The notes: generated by a model not told the origin, from the sequence alone. A stretch of DNA of 60,948 nucleotides from Rhodovarius lipocyclicus (GCF_009900765.1 NZ_JAAABL010000022.1:1-60948), one strand, 5' to 3'. Counted from the first letter of the stretch, positions 25,942-34,968 are shown. Numbers and translations: made by a program.

Positions 25942-26798
25942 AGAACCTGCCGCACTGGAGATCCCTGCTGTACGTGCCGGCGGCGCGGGAGAAATTCATC
26001 GCCAAGGCCCATGAGCGCGGGGCGGACGCCATCATCCTGGACCTGGAGGACAGCATCGCGCCGGCGGAAAAACCCGCGGCGCGCGCGGCGCTGGCGGGTG
26101 CGGTGCCTCGGGTTTCGGCCAATGGCGCGGATGTGGTGGTGCGGCTGAACCGCCCGCTGGAGCTGGCGGTGCAGGATATCCAGGCCGCGGTGATGCCCGG
26201 GGTGCGGGCGCTGATCTGCACCAAGATCATGGGTGCGGACCATGTGAAGCTGCTGGCGGAACTGATCGAGAGCGCCGAGGCCGCGCGCGGGATGGAGATC
26301 GGCCAGACCGGGATGGTGGTGCTGGCGGAGGATGCGGCGGGGGTGCTGCGGGCGGAGGAGATCGCGCGCGCGCACCCGCGCATCGTGGCGCTGGGGATCG
26401 GCGGGGAGGATCTGGCGACGGATCTGGGCGCGGAGGCGACGCCGGATGCGCTGGATTTGCCGAAGCGGCTGGGGGTGCTGGCAGCCCGGGCGGCGGGGGT
26501 GCTGCCGCTGGGGTTCATCGGGACCGTGGCGGGGTTGAGCGACCTGGAGGGGTACCGGGCGATGCTGCGGCGGTCGCGGGCCATCGGGTTTGCCTGCGCG
26601 AGCTGCGTGCATCCGTCTCAGGTGGCGATCATCAATGAGGAGTATGGGGCCAGCGAGGAAGAGCTGGCCCGGGCGAAGCGGATGATCGCGGCGTTTGAGG
26701 TGGCGTTGGGGCAGGGGCTGGGGGCGGTGAGTTTTGAGGGGCAGATGATTGATTTGCCGGTGGTGGAGAGGGCGCGGCGGTTGGTGAGGAGAGTTTGA
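25938..26798 (+). CDS. HpcH/HpaI aldolase / citrate lyase beta-like protein
   Basis: A 286-aa TIM-barrel lyase of the CitE/Mcl family: SLLYVPAAREKFIAKAHERG at the start, AIILDLEDSIAP (metal-binding Glu/Asp), VVVRLNRP (substrate Arg), and ALGIGGEDLATDLGAE. Members cleave or condense short CoA esters such as malyl-CoA or citramalyl-CoA. It starts with GTG 25938 overlapping the previous stop and is the last gene of the operon. Directly behind it the base composition falls, at the edge of the restriction cassette. The last codons are also G-rich with T-rich third positions. Confidence 0.87.
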   Translation: MKNLPHWRSLLYVPAAREKFIAKAHERGADAIILDLEDSIAPAEKPAARAALAGAVPRVSANGADVVVRLNRPLELAVQDIQAAVMPGVRALICTKIMGADHVKLLAELIESAEAARGMEIGQTGMVVLAEDAAGVLRAEEIARAHPRIVALGIGGEDLATDLGAEATPDALDLPKRLGVLAARAAGVLPLGFIGTVAGLSDLEGYRAMLRRSRAIGFACASCVHPSQVAIINEEYGASEEELARAKRMIAAFEVALGQGLGAVSFEGQMIDLPVVERARRLVRRV

Positions 26799-26825
26799 TT
26801 TTGGTAACGTTGGGTTTTGCACCTT

Positions 26826-26855
26826 GCATGGTTGCATGCGTGCATGCAACCATGC
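26826..26855. promoter_or_regulatory. Perfect palindrome upstream of the RHH-like gene, probable operator
   Basis: GCATGGTTGCATGC (26826-26839), GT, GCATGCAACCATGC (26842-26855): 14-base perfect inverted arms ending 4 bp before the ATG at 26860. It also contains smaller GCATGC palindromes. It is well placed to be bound by the dimeric product of the first gene in the cassette. Confidence 0.6.
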
Positions 26856-26859
26856 GTGT

Positions 26860-27066
26860 ATGTCACGTTCTCCAATTGGCGCCGTAGAGCTACAGCTCTT
26901 CGCAGAGCCGAAAGAGCCACTTCAGGTCAGGATCCCATCCAGTGTGAAGCGACGCTTCAAGGCAACAGCCGCGATGCGTGGCCTTGAGCCTAACGAATTG
27001 TTCGTGGAGGTTTGGGATCACTACGAGAGAACAGCGGGCGTTGCCTCGCGTGAGGACACCCAATGA
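26860..27066 (+). CDS. Small ribbon-helix-helix-like DNA-binding protein
   Basis: A 68-aa product. PLQVRIPSSVKRRFKATAAM followed by RGLEPNELFVEVWDHYERT has the strand-helix-turn-helix pattern of CopG/Arc/ParG-type proteins. The upstream ATG at 26824 would make the first 12 residues from the palindrome itself, so the ATG at 26860 is preferred, although no clear ribosome site is seen. The stop overlaps the methyltransferase start by 4 bp. By position it is the controller of the restriction-modification genes. This is inference; the usual controllers are helix-turn-helix proteins. Confidence 0.65.
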   Translation: MSRSPIGAVELQLFAEPKEPLQVRIPSSVKRRFKATAAMRGLEPNELFVEVWDHYERTAGVASREDTQ

Positions 27067-27722
27067 CGAAAGCCGAAGAGATCGGGCCTGCCGAGAGCCT
27101 GCTTGCCGCCGCTGGCGCCGAGCGCTTTAGCACGATTTTGGCAGATCCGCCGTGGCAGTTCATGAACCGAACCGGGAAGGTCGCCCCCGAGCATCGTCGA
27201 TTGAATCGGTACGGCACGATGGATCTGTCCGCCATCTGTGCCCTACCCGTCCAGAACATCGCCGCGCCGACCGCGCACCTCTATCTTTGGGTACCAAACG
27301 CGCTTCTGCCGGATGGGCTACAGACCATGAAGGCCTGGGGCTTTACCTACAAGGCGAATATCGTTTGGCGGAAGATCCGCAAGGATGGCGGAAGCGATGG
27401 GCGGGGCGTCGGCTTTTACTTCCGCAATGTGACCGAGTTGTTGCTGTTCGGGACACGTGGAAAAAATGCGCGCACACTCCAGCCCGGCCGCACACAAGTG
27501 AACTATCTTGAAACTCGAAAGAGGGAGCACTCACGCAAGCCCGATGAGATTTACAACATCATTGAGGCTTGCAGCCCTGGTCCGCGCATCGAGCTATTCG
27601 CGCGTGGTGTGCTGCCAGGCTGGACGTCCTGGGGCAACCAAGCGGACGAAAGCTACCAGCCGACCTGGGCAACCTATTCTCACAATTCGGCTGCTCAGCG
27701 GAGGCTCTTTGCGGCCGAGTAG
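27063..27722 (+). CDS. MT-A70 family DNA N6-adenine methyltransferase
   Basis: A 219-aa SAM-dependent enzyme. The catalytic DPPW is at residues 28-31 (STILADPPWQF), with the family's LYLWVPNALLPDGLQTMKAWGFTYKANIVWRKI core and SAM-binding C-terminal part (PGPRIELFARGVLPGWTSWGNQ). It overlaps the RHH-like gene by 4 bp and ends 6 bp from a convergent BglII-like endonuclease gene. It should protect the host sites of that endonuclease. MT-A70 enzymes also occur as orphans or phage genes, but the pairing here argues for restriction-modification. Codon use is less GC-rich than in neighbouring chromosomal genes. Confidence 0.88.
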   Translation: MTKAEEIGPAESLLAAAGAERFSTILADPPWQFMNRTGKVAPEHRRLNRYGTMDLSAICALPVQNIAAPTAHLYLWVPNALLPDGLQTMKAWGFTYKANIVWRKIRKDGGSDGRGVGFYFRNVTELLLFGTRGKNARTLQPGRTQVNYLETRKREHSRKPDEIYNIIEACSPGPRIELFARGVLPGWTSWGNQADESYQPTWATYSHNSAAQRRLFAAE

Positions 27723-27728
27723 CTGTGC

Positions 27729-28439
27729 CTAACGCTCCTCATTATCGCTTCCAGCGGTAGGAGAAACGCCAGTTGGCACCTTTGACCGAATTTTGCGTTT
27801 GGCATCCCGCGCAGTCTTTGCTTCTATCGCTGCTTGGAGCGCTTCGTCTCCATCATCAATAAAGAGTTCCGGCGTAATCGCGAAGGTCAAGATAGGGCAA
27901 CCGCCGCCACCTCCACCGTCCAGTCGCGGCCAAAGCTTGGTATGGTGGGTCGTACTGTTGCCGTAGCTCTGGCCCTTTCCAAGCTTGTCGAAAAGGCCTT
28001 GGAGTTCCGAAGCGCGCGTCAGGATGACCCCAACGTCGATCGCACGGAGGTCGAACAATAGGCGAAAATTGTTAAGGTCCCGATCAAAAAATGGGTCTTT
28101 ATTGTTCCATTCAAGTTCAAGCGCGACGCGTCCTTTAAAACAATCAACAAGATGAGTCGGGCTGACATACTCCTTCTCATCGACCACGATCTTTGTCTCA
28201 AACTTCTTCTCTTTCCAACCTCGAGAGCTAAAGGCTCCGTTGATCTGCTGGGAGATTGGCGAGAGGCCGCCGCCAGCCAATAGCACTTCCGACTTCTTGA
28301 GGCGGAAGGCTCGAAGGATCTCGATGATGTCCTGCCATTCGTCCGGGCATGCGGTCTGTAGGACGCCGGTGGCATTCCGCCACTCGCGGACTTTATAAAG
28401 GGTGCGGAGGTCTTCGGGGACAAGATGTTCTGTGGACAC
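27729..28439 (-). CDS. BglII/BstYI-like type II restriction endonuclease
   Basis: A 236-aa protein. HLVDCFKGRVALELEWNN then DLNNFRLLFDLRAIDVGVIL matches the catalytic core of the BglII fold family. Candidate active-site residues are D99, E108 and E110; the spacing D-x8-E-x-E equals that of BglII (D84, E93, Q95). A Gly run (GGGGGG near 175-180) precedes PILTFAITPEL. The start is GTG 28439; no ATG is available because an in-frame stop lies about 60 bases upstream. The gene is AT-richer than the chromosome. It is tail-to-tail with the methyltransferase. Confidence 0.8.
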   Translation of the reverse strand: MSTEHLVPEDLRTLYKVREWRNATGVLQTACPDEWQDIIEILRAFRLKKSEVLLAGGGLSPISQQINGAFSSRGWKEKKFETKIVVDEKEYVSPTHLVDCFKGRVALELEWNNKDPFFDRDLNNFRLLFDLRAIDVGVILTRASELQGLFDKLGKGQSYGNSTTHHTKLWPRLDGGGGGGCPILTFAITPELFIDDGDEALQAAIEAKTARDAKRKIRSKVPTGVSPTAGSDNEER

Positions 28440-28499
28440 GCCCCATCGTGCCTCGGTCAGCGATCGGAAGCTAGAGCGTTGACTGAACGTCAGCAGTAT

Positions 28500-29840
28500 T
28501 CACCCCTCCATATCCACATCCTTGGTCTCAGGCCCCAACACCAACGCCACCAGCGTCAGCACCGCCATCGCGCTCAAATACACCCCCACCCAGAACGGGC
28601 TCCCGGCGCCATAGCTCCACAGCGCCACCGCGATGAACGGTGCCACCGCCGCCCCCAGAATGGACGACACGTTGTAGGAAATGCCGGACCCCGTGTACCG
28701 CACGCTGGCCGGGAACAGTTCCGGCAGCAGCGCGCCCATCGGCCCGAACGTCAGCCCCATCAGCGAAAAGCCCAGCACCAGCCACGCCATCACCCCCACG
28801 AAGCCGCCGGCCAGCATCGGCACCCACACCAGCCCGAACACCGCGATGGCCAGCGTGATCCAGATCATGGTCTTGCGCCGCCCCCACCGGTCTGCCCAGG
28901 GGCCGGAAACCAGGGTGAACACGCCGAAGAACACCACGCCCACGATCATCATCAGCACGAAGCTGCGGTAATCGTACCCCAGCCCCGGCAGCGCCGCCGT
29001 CACGCCCGCCCGCCCGTAGCTGAGGGAGAAGGTGGTCATCAGATAGAACAGCACATAGGTGGCCAGCATATAGAAGGTGCCCAGCACCAGCTCCTTCCAA
29101 TAGGTGGTGGCGGCGGCGGCCAGCGGCAGCTTGTGCACCCGCCCGTCGTCCACGGTCTTCTGGAAGGCCTGGCTCTCCACCAGGTGCAGCCGCACCCACA
29201 TCCCCACCACGACCATCACGACAGAGAACAGGAACGGCACCCGCCACCCCCAGCTCATGAACTCGGCCGAGGGCCGGGACGGATCGCCAGAGGGCATGAG
29301 CGCCGCGATGATCAAAAACAGCCCATTGGCGATGATGAAGCCGATGGGCGCGCCCAGCTGCGGAAAGGTGCCATAGATGGCGCGCTTGCCCGGCGGCGCG
29401 TTCTCGGTCGCCACCAGCGCCGCGCCGGACCATTCGCCCCCCAGCGCGAAGCCCTGCGCCAGCCGCAGCAGCACCAGCAACGCGGGGGCGATCCAGCCCG
29501 CCATCTCCCAGGTCGGCAGCAGGCCGATCAGGAAGGTGGCGATGCCCATGGTCAGCAGCGCGCCCACCAGCGTCACCTTGCGGCCGCGCTTGTCGCCGAT
29601 ATGCCCGAACACGATGGCGCCCAGCGGCCGGGCCACCATCGCCGCGCCGAAGATGGCGAAGGAAGCGAGCAGCGCCGCCGTCTCATTCCCCGCCGGGAAG
29701 AACAGGTGCGGGAACACCAGCACCGCGGCGGTGGCATAGACGTAGAAATCGTAGAATTCGATGGTCGTGCCGACCAGGCTGGCCAGGATCACGCGCGATC
29801 GCGGATTGGCCGGCGCGGCATCGATGGTGGTGGCGGACAT
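28500..29840 (-). CDS. MFS transporter, metabolite:proton symporter (MHS) type
   Basis: A 446-aa, 12-helix inner-membrane transporter. FGHIGDKRGRK between helices 2 and 3, LRLAQGFALGGEWSGAAL in helix 4 and WADRWGRRKTM after helix 8 are hallmarks of the MHS group (relatives of KgtP, ProP and ShiA). Its substrate is likely an organic acid or osmolyte. The start is 29840 (MSATTIDAAP); a longer frame upstream is not conserved. The 276 bp to the next gene hold no gene and probably the divergent promoters. It borders the restriction cassette. Confidence 0.9.
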   Translation of the reverse strand: MSATTIDAAPANPRSRVILASLVGTTIEFYDFYVYATAAVLVFPHLFFPAGNETAALLASFAIFGAAMVARPLGAIVFGHIGDKRGRKVTLVGALLTMGIATFLIGLLPTWEMAGWIAPALLVLLRLAQGFALGGEWSGAALVATENAPPGKRAIYGTFPQLGAPIGFIIANGLFLIIAALMPSGDPSRPSAEFMSWGWRVPFLFSVVMVVVGMWVRLHLVESQAFQKTVDDGRVHKLPLAAAATTYWKELVLGTFYMLATYVLFYLMTTFSLSYGRAGVTAALPGLGYDYRSFVLMMIVGVVFFGVFTLVSGPWADRWGRRKTMIWITLAIAVFGLVWVPMLAGGFVGVMAWLVLGFSLMGLTFGPMGALLPELFPASVRYTGSGISYNVSSILGAAVAPFIAVALWSYGAGSPFWVGVYLSAMAVLTLVALVLGPETKDVDMEG

Positions 29841-30116
29841 AGTGGCTCTTTCGGTGCGGGGCGTGCCCTCGCTGGCCTGTCTTGTCGCGTTCCCGTTGCA
29901 TTGCTGCGGGCAGGCAGGGCCCGCCGACATTTCCGGTCGCGCCAACGCGCCCCGCAGCAATGTTCCGCCGAGGCTAGTCGCTGAAATGTCATGCGGCCAG
30001 CGCGGGCCGCGCTGGGCAGCCCCGCCCCCGACGCAGGCCCGAAAACATCACCGCCCCGCCTTGTTTTCACCCCCGTTCACTGGAACGTTACCAGTATTCC
30101 GAGGTTGGAGAGCCCG

Positions 30117-30899
30117 ATGCGCCTTGCCGTTGCTTTGCTCGCTGCGGTTGCGGCTTTCGCCCTGCGAAGTCACGACGCCGGGGCCGCGCCCCGCCCCGCC
30201 GACTGCGAGCTGACGGTGAACGGCCGCACCTATATCCGCGGCCAATGCCAGTTCGACGCCGAGGCCGATGGCAGCTTCCGCGTCAACGGCCAGGACTACT
30301 TCGCCACCGTCAACGTCACCGCCCCCGGCGTTGCGGATGCCAGCTGGAACGCGGACCCCGCCTCCACCCACGCCCATACCCGCATCGGAGAGGTCCGCCG
30401 CCAGGGTGCCTGCTGGGTCGGCGCCAATGCCCGCATCTGCGCCCGGGCTTTGCCGCCGGAGGCCCTGCGCACCGCCCAGGCCGCCCAACCCGACGGCTTC
30501 GCCCTGTGGCCCATCACCCCGGGCCTGACGGCCTGCATCGGCCCGCAGGGCGCGCTTGCCGCAGGCACCCGCATGGTGCTGCGCAACTGCCGTGTCCCGG
30601 CTGATCTGCTGGTTCAGCGCGGCCCCGACGGCGCGCTGACCCTCTCCAGCAACCTGTGCCTCGGCATCGAGGCCCCGGGCATGGGCCGCCCGGCGGAGCT
30701 GATCGCCGAGCCCTGCGCCGCCAACTCCCCCCGCTGGACCAGCCAGGCCACCTCCACCGAGGAAGCCGTGGTCCGCTCCTCCGAGGGCATGTGCCTGACC
30801 ATCCCGGCCATGGCGCGCCCCGAGACGCCCTTCCCCTACACCGTGAACGTCGCCCCCTGCGCCGCCACCGCCACCAAGTTCATCCTGTCCCGAGGCTGA
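30117..30899 (+). CDS. Secreted Cys-containing protein, ricin-B-like C-terminal part
   Basis: A 260-aa exported protein with signal peptide (RLAVALLAAVAAFALRSHDAGA). The N-terminal domain (about 30-115) contains paired cysteines: DCELTVNGRTYIRGQCQF and GACWVGANARICA. The second half has NLCLGIE, EPCAANSPRWT and GMCLTIP, a spacing like the QxW/ricin-type beta-trefoil repeats. It would act in the periplasm or outside the cell, possibly binding sugars. A GAGGTTGGAGAG ribosome site precedes ATG 30117. The next secreted gene begins 5 bp after its stop, so they form one unit. Confidence 0.7.
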   Translation: MRLAVALLAAVAAFALRSHDAGAAPRPADCELTVNGRTYIRGQCQFDAEADGSFRVNGQDYFATVNVTAPGVADASWNADPASTHAHTRIGEVRRQGACWVGANARICARALPPEALRTAQAAQPDGFALWPITPGLTACIGPQGALAAGTRMVLRNCRVPADLLVQRGPDGALTLSSNLCLGIEAPGMGRPAELIAEPCAANSPRWTSQATSTEEAVVRSSEGMCLTIPAMARPETPFPYTVNVAPCAATATKFILSRG

Positions 30900-30904
30900 G
30901 ACCC

Positions 30905-31372
30905 ATGAAACCCATCCTGATCATCGCCGCCCTGCTTGGCTGGGCCGGCACCGCCCAGGCCCAGCAGGAGCCCTTCGGCCAGAACATCGGCGCCTGGCGG
31001 TTCTCCCAGGCGCCGCACCAGACCCGAGTGATCTGCCGGGCCTTCGCGGGGTCGGAGAACATCGTCGGCCGCACCGGCGATGGCGAGATGTATGTCTCGG
31101 TGCCCGCCAATGGCATTCCGCGCGGCCCTTATCGTGAATCCACCCTCATCGCCGGCGGCGCGACAGAGCCGGTGGATGCCGTCTCGGACGGGCAGCGCTT
31201 CGTCCTTCCGGTCGATAAGGACCAGATCGGCCGGATTGTCCGGGCCGGTGGCTATCAGTGGCGCGCGATGGTGGACGGCCGGATCCGCAGCGGCACCGTG
31301 ATGTTCGACCGCGATGTGGGCGCGGCGGTGAGCCGCCTGCAGGAATGCAGCCGCGCGAACGGGGGGCGTTAA
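30905..31372 (+). CDS. Secreted hypothetical protein
   Basis: A 155-aa product with a clean signal peptide (KPILIIAALLGWAGTAQAQQ). The mature part has two cysteines (VICRAF and LQECSR) and alternating polar and hydrophobic residues that suggest a beta-rich fold. I recognise no family. It starts 5 bp behind the ricin-like secreted protein and overlaps by 4 bp the end of the convergent kinase gene. The two proteins are likely partners in the periplasm. Confidence 0.7.
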   Translation: MKPILIIAALLGWAGTAQAQQEPFGQNIGAWRFSQAPHQTRVICRAFAGSENIVGRTGDGEMYVSVPANGIPRGPYRESTLIAGGATEPVDAVSDGQRFVLPVDKDQIGRIVRAGGYQWRAMVDGRIRSGTVMFDRDVGAAVSRLQECSRANGGR

Positions 31373-32202
31373 AGCAGGTCTTCGATCTCGACGGCGGTCG
31401 GCGCCCAGGCGCCCGGCCGCGTGCAGGCCAGCGCCCCGGCGGCGTTGGCCCGCCGCAGCGCCAGCCCCATGGGCATGCGTGCATCCAGTGCCGCCGCCCA
31501 GGCCCCGCACCAGGCATCGCCCGCGCCCACGCTGTCCGTGACCGCCACGGGAAAGGCCGGGACGTCGAACCGCCCCTCCGGCCCGGCATAGGCCGCGCCG
31601 CGCTCGCCCAGCGTGCGCGCGACGCCGATGCCCAGCGTCTCCGACAATGCCTCCGGCACCGTGCCCAGCTGCGCGGCCAGCCAGGCGGCCTCCGGCTCAT
31701 TCACCACCAGCCAGCTTAGCGCGGCCAGCTCCGGTTGCGCGGCGGCGGGCGCCAGGTTCAGCATGCAGCGCGCGCGGCGGATCAGCGCGGCATTCTGCTC
31801 GGGCGGCACTTCCATCTGCAACATCACCAGCGCGCCCGGCGGCACGTCTTCCGGCGCGCGGGCCAGAAGGTTGGCGCCGGGCGCCACCGTGATCTGGTTG
31901 CGCCCCGCCGCATCGACCACGATCGCGGCCATGCCGGTCGGCGCCTCCACCTCGGCCAGATGCGTGGCCACGCCGGCGGTTTCCAGCGCGGCGCGCAGCA
32001 TGGCGCCATTCGCATCCCGCCCGACCGCACCATGGAACGCCACCCGCGCGCCGGCCCGCGCGGCCGCCACCGCCTGGTTCAGCCCCTTGCCGCCGGGCGC
32101 CACGGCGCTGTCCTGGGCCAGGATGGTCTCGCCGGGGGCGGGCAAGGCGGCGGCACGAAAGATCAGATCGGCATTGGCCGAGCCGAACACCACCACCGTC
32201 AC
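31369..32202 (-). CDS. PfkB-family carbohydrate kinase (ribokinase-like)
   Basis: A 277-aa sugar or nucleoside kinase. The N-terminal VFGSANADLIFRA and PGGKGLNQAVAAARAG bind substrate. The C-terminal signature TDSVGAGDAWCGAWAAAL carries the catalytic Asp (DSxGAGD, with Ser for the common Thr). Ribose is a plausible substrate given GGKGxNQA, typical of ribokinases. It is the last gene of an operon thyX-HD-kinase with overlapping ends, which points to nucleotide or deoxyribose recycling. Confidence 0.88.
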   Translation of the reverse strand: MTVVVFGSANADLIFRAAALPAPGETILAQDSAVAPGGKGLNQAVAAARAGARVAFHGAVGRDANGAMLRAALETAGVATHLAEVEAPTGMAAIVVDAAGRNQITVAPGANLLARAPEDVPPGALVMLQMEVPPEQNAALIRRARCMLNLAPAAAQPELAALSWLVVNEPEAAWLAAQLGTVPEALSETLGIGVARTLGERGAAYAGPEGRFDVPAFPVAVTDSVGAGDAWCGAWAAALDARMPMGLALRRANAAGALACTRPGAWAPTAVEIEDLL

Positions 32203-32771
32203 GGCCGCATCAGCCCCAGTTCCAGCGCGCGCTCATACAGCGCCTCGATCATCGGCGCGAAGGGCGCGCCCAGGTCGATGGCGGGCTGCATGCGCTTCAG
32301 GCTGCGGGCCTTGGTCAGGCCGACCTCGGCCCAGGCGGGGGCGCCGCAATCCACCTGTTGCAGAAAGCCCTGCAACCGGTCGCAGCCCATGGCGAAGCGG
32401 GCCTCGGGCGTCTCGCAGGCTTCGAATTCCCGCCACAGCGCGTGCATGCGGGCCGATTGCGCGGGCGGCAGCGTGGCGAACAGCCGCTCGGCAGCGGCCT
32501 GTTCGCGGGCGGCCTGGGTTTGCAGCCCCTGCTCATCGAAGGCGAAGGTGTCGCCCGCCTCGATCTCCACCACGTCATGCACCGCGATCAGGGACAGCAC
32601 CTGGCCGAGGTCCGGCGCGGGCGTCACCTCCGGGTGCAACAGCACGGCGATCAGGGCGACGTGCCAGGCGTGCTCGGCGCTGTTTTCCGGCCGCCCTTCG
32701 GTGAAGGCGGCGCGGTGGACGTGTTTCAGGCGGCTCGCCAGGCTGAAGAAGCCCAGCAGCGCCTCACTCAC
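32199..32771 (-). CDS. HD-domain 5'-deoxynucleotidase-like protein (YfbR type)
   Basis: A 190-aa phosphohydrolase. [21 protein letters not shown] (His), [15 protein letters not shown] (His-Asp, Glu) and a late DRLQGFL (Asp) reproduce the HD pattern of YfbR/YGK1-type enzymes, which remove phosphate from deoxynucleoside monophosphates. It overlaps thyX by 8 bp and the kinase by 4 bp. Beside a thymidylate synthase, control of dUMP or other deoxynucleotide pools is a reasonable role. Confidence 0.85.
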   Translation of the reverse strand: MSEALLGFFSLASRLKHVHRAAFTEGRPENSAEHAWHVALIAVLLHPEVTPAPDLGQVLSLIAVHDVVEIEAGDTFAFDEQGLQTQAAREQAAAERLFATLPPAQSARMHALWREFEACETPEARFAMGCDRLQGFLQQVDCGAPAWAEVGLTKARSLKRMQPAIDLGAPFAPMIEALYERALELGLMRP

Positions 32772-33699
32772 GCCCGAGGGTCTCCATCAGCTCGCGCCAT
32801 TCGCGCTTGGACAGGCCGGAGGCCGGCTGCTCCACCGCCTCACCCGCCAGCAGGCGCTTCACCACCGACAGCATCTGCGCCGACAGCGTGACGGCGCCCA
32901 TGCGGTAATCGCGGAACGCCTCATAGCAATGCGGCACCCAGGCCTTCACCGTGTCGATCATCGCCTCGGCATAGACGCGGATCTCGTACTGGGCATGCGC
33001 GTCCGCCCGCAGGGACAGGAAATGCAGCAGATTGTGCAGATCCGTCTTCCAATACCACTGGGTATAGGTGTTGAGGGTGAGGTTCATCCGCGCCAGTTCG
33101 CGCGCCAGGCCGGAGCGTTCGGCGCTCAGCGTCGCGCCCGTCTCATCCTCGTTCAGCATCTCGATATAGTGGTCGTAGTTGCGCCCGGCGTCGTCGCGCA
33201 GCAGGCGCAGGACGTGGGCGGCTTCCTCGCCCTCCAGCACGTCGCCGCGGCCCTGGCGGTTCACGGCGCTTTGCGCGGCCAGCTGCGCCGGGGCGGGGAT
33301 GTAGAATTCCTTGTCCAGCACGGAATAGCGCGCCGAATACTCGTTCACATTGGCCGTGCGATGCCGGATCCACTGCCGCGCCACGAAGATGGGCAGCTTG
33401 ATGTGGTACTTGATCTCGCACATTTCGAAGGGCGTGGAATGGCGGTGCCGCATCAGATAGCGGATCAACCCCCGGTCCTCATTCGCCGCCTTGGTGCCCC
33501 GCCCGTAGGAGACACGGGCGGCCTGCACCACCGCCGCGTCGTCGCCCATGTAATCCACCACGCGCACGAAGCCGTGGTCCAGGATGGGGATGGCCTGGGC
33601 CAGCATCGCCTCCAGCCCGGCCGAGACCGGGCGCGCCGTGGGCGTGCGCTGGGCGGCGGCCTCGGCCATTTCGGCTTTCTGTTCGTCGGTCAGTGCCAT
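32764..33699 (-). CDS. thyX: FAD-dependent thymidylate synthase
   Basis: Methylates dUMP to dTMP using methylenetetrahydrofolate and a flavin, independent of ThyA. The 311-aa product is at the long end of the family because of an N-terminal extension. The ThyX signature appears as [14 protein letters not shown] (pattern RHRxxSxNExSxRY, with Asn at the usual Ser). [18 protein letters not shown] carries the dUMP-binding Arg/Gln near the C-terminus. It is the first gene of its operon; the start at 33699 faces the YeeE/YedE gene 107 bp away. Confidence 0.95.
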   Translation of the reverse strand: MALTDEQKAEMAEAAAQRTPTARPVSAGLEAMLAQAIPILDHGFVRVVDYMGDDAAVVQAARVSYGRGTKAANEDRGLIRYLMRHRHSTPFEMCEIKYHIKLPIFVARQWIRHRTANVNEYSARYSVLDKEFYIPAPAQLAAQSAVNRQGRGDVLEGEEAAHVLRLLRDDAGRNYDHYIEMLNEDETGATLSAERSGLARELARMNLTLNTYTQWYWKTDLHNLLHFLSLRADAHAQYEIRVYAEAMIDTVKAWVPHCYEAFRDYRMGAVTLSAQMLSVVKRLLAGEAVEQPASGLSKREWRELMETLGRE

Positions 33700-33806
33700 G
33701 GCGGGGCCCTTTCGAATATCGCGTCTGTGTATCGCCTCTCGCGCCGTTTGGTAACCTGGAGCCCGCCCGCGGCGAAGCCGGGCCGCACAGGCGGAAAGGA
33801 CGATCC

Positions 33807-34886
33807 ATGCGGCATGAGGGCGCGAACCGGGCGGGGCTGCTGCTGGGGGCGCTGGGCACGGCGGCGGTGCTGGCCGCCCTGCCCGGGCCCGGCCAGATCC
33901 CGACGCTGCTGGCCGCGATGCTGACCGGGGCGGCCTTCGTATGGCTGGATTTCGGCTTCACGGGCGGCTTCCGCGCCTTTCTGGGCCAGGGCGATGGGCG
34001 GGCGCTGGGAGCGGCCTTCATCGTGCCCGCCGTGGCGGCGCTGGTGGTGCTGCCGGGCGGCGTACTGCTGCCGGGGCACGGCCGCTTCATCGCCCCGGTC
34101 GGGCTTTCCCTGCTGCTGGGGGCGGCGATGTTCGGGGTGGGCATGCAACTGGCCAATGGCTGCGGCTCCGGCACGCTGGTCGCGGCGGGGCAGGGTTCGC
34201 GGCGGATGGGGGTAGCCCTGCCCTTCTTCTGCCTGGGCGGGGTGCTGGGCAGCCTGGCCCTGCCCACCGCGCTGCGCTGGCCGGAACTCGGCGCGATCGA
34301 CCTGGCGGAGGCGCTGGGCCCCTGGGGCGCGCTGCTGGCGGCCGAGGCCCTGTTGCTGGCCATGGCGCTGGTGGTGCTGCGAGGCGCCCGGCCGGAGCCC
34401 GCGCGGCTGCGGGCCGGGGCCATCATTGGCGCGCTGGCGGCGCTGCTGTTCCTGCTGTCGGGTGAGCCCTGGGGCATCACCATGGGGCTGACGCTGTGGG
34501 GCGCGAAGCTGGCGCAGGCAGCGGGGCTGCCGCTGGCGGGCAGCGAGTTCTGGTCCGTGCCCTGGGCGGCCGAGGCGCTGGCGGGCCCGGTGTTGGGCTT
34601 CACCGCCTCCCTGACCGATGCCGGGCTGCTGCTGGGGTCCCTGCTGGCGGCGGCCTGGGGCGGCGGGCTGCGCTGGGGCACACCGCTGCGCTGGCGCGGC
34701 ACGCTGGGGGCGGCGCTGGGCGGGCTGCTGATGGGGGTGGGCGCGCGGCTGGGCTTCGGCTGCAATGTGGGGGCCTTCGTGGGGGGCGTGTCCTCCGGCA
34801 GCCTGCATGGCTTCGTGTGGTTCGTGGCGGTGTTGCCGGGCTGCTGGCTGGGCATGCGGCTGCGGCCGCGCTTCGGCCTGGGCTGA
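33807..34886 (+). CDS. YeeE/YedE family transporter (thiosulfate/sulfur type)
   Basis: A 359-aa inner-membrane protein with about ten hydrophobic segments. Two half-repeats carry the conserved cysteine motifs: [10 protein letters not shown] in the first half and [20 protein letters not shown] in the second. In characterised YeeE proteins such cysteines pass thiosulfate across the membrane. The GGAAAGGA ribosome site precedes ATG 33807. No tusA or rhodanese gene is adjacent. It stands alone, followed by the tmRNA gene. Confidence 0.87.
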   Translation: MRHEGANRAGLLLGALGTAAVLAALPGPGQIPTLLAAMLTGAAFVWLDFGFTGGFRAFLGQGDGRALGAAFIVPAVAALVVLPGGVLLPGHGRFIAPVGLSLLLGAAMFGVGMQLANGCGSGTLVAAGQGSRRMGVALPFFCLGGVLGSLALPTALRWPELGAIDLAEALGPWGALLAAEALLLAMALVVLRGARPEPARLRAGAIIGALAALLFLLSGEPWGITMGLTLWGAKLAQAAGLPLAGSEFWSVPWAAEALAGPVLGFTASLTDAGLLLGSLLAAAWGGGLRWGTPLRWRGTLGAALGGLLMGVGARLGFGCNVGAFVGGVSSGSLHGFVWFVAVLPGCWLGMRLRPRFGLG

Positions 34887-34968
34887 GGCCCCGGCGCGCG
34901 GATTTGGACTTCCTGCGGCCTCCCCCTCGATTTCGGCGGGCCGGCACGCTATATACCGTCCGTCACCT

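Noticed and set aside
26824..26859. Earlier ATG for the RHH-like protein
   Set aside because: The extra 12 residues (MHGCMRACNHAC) are encoded by the perfect palindrome and look like a regulatory site, not protein.
28468..28499. CTAGAGCGTTGACTGAACGTCAG as another copy of the AGAGC-type intergenic repeat
   Set aside because: Only the first few bases match; too short to call a repeat copy.
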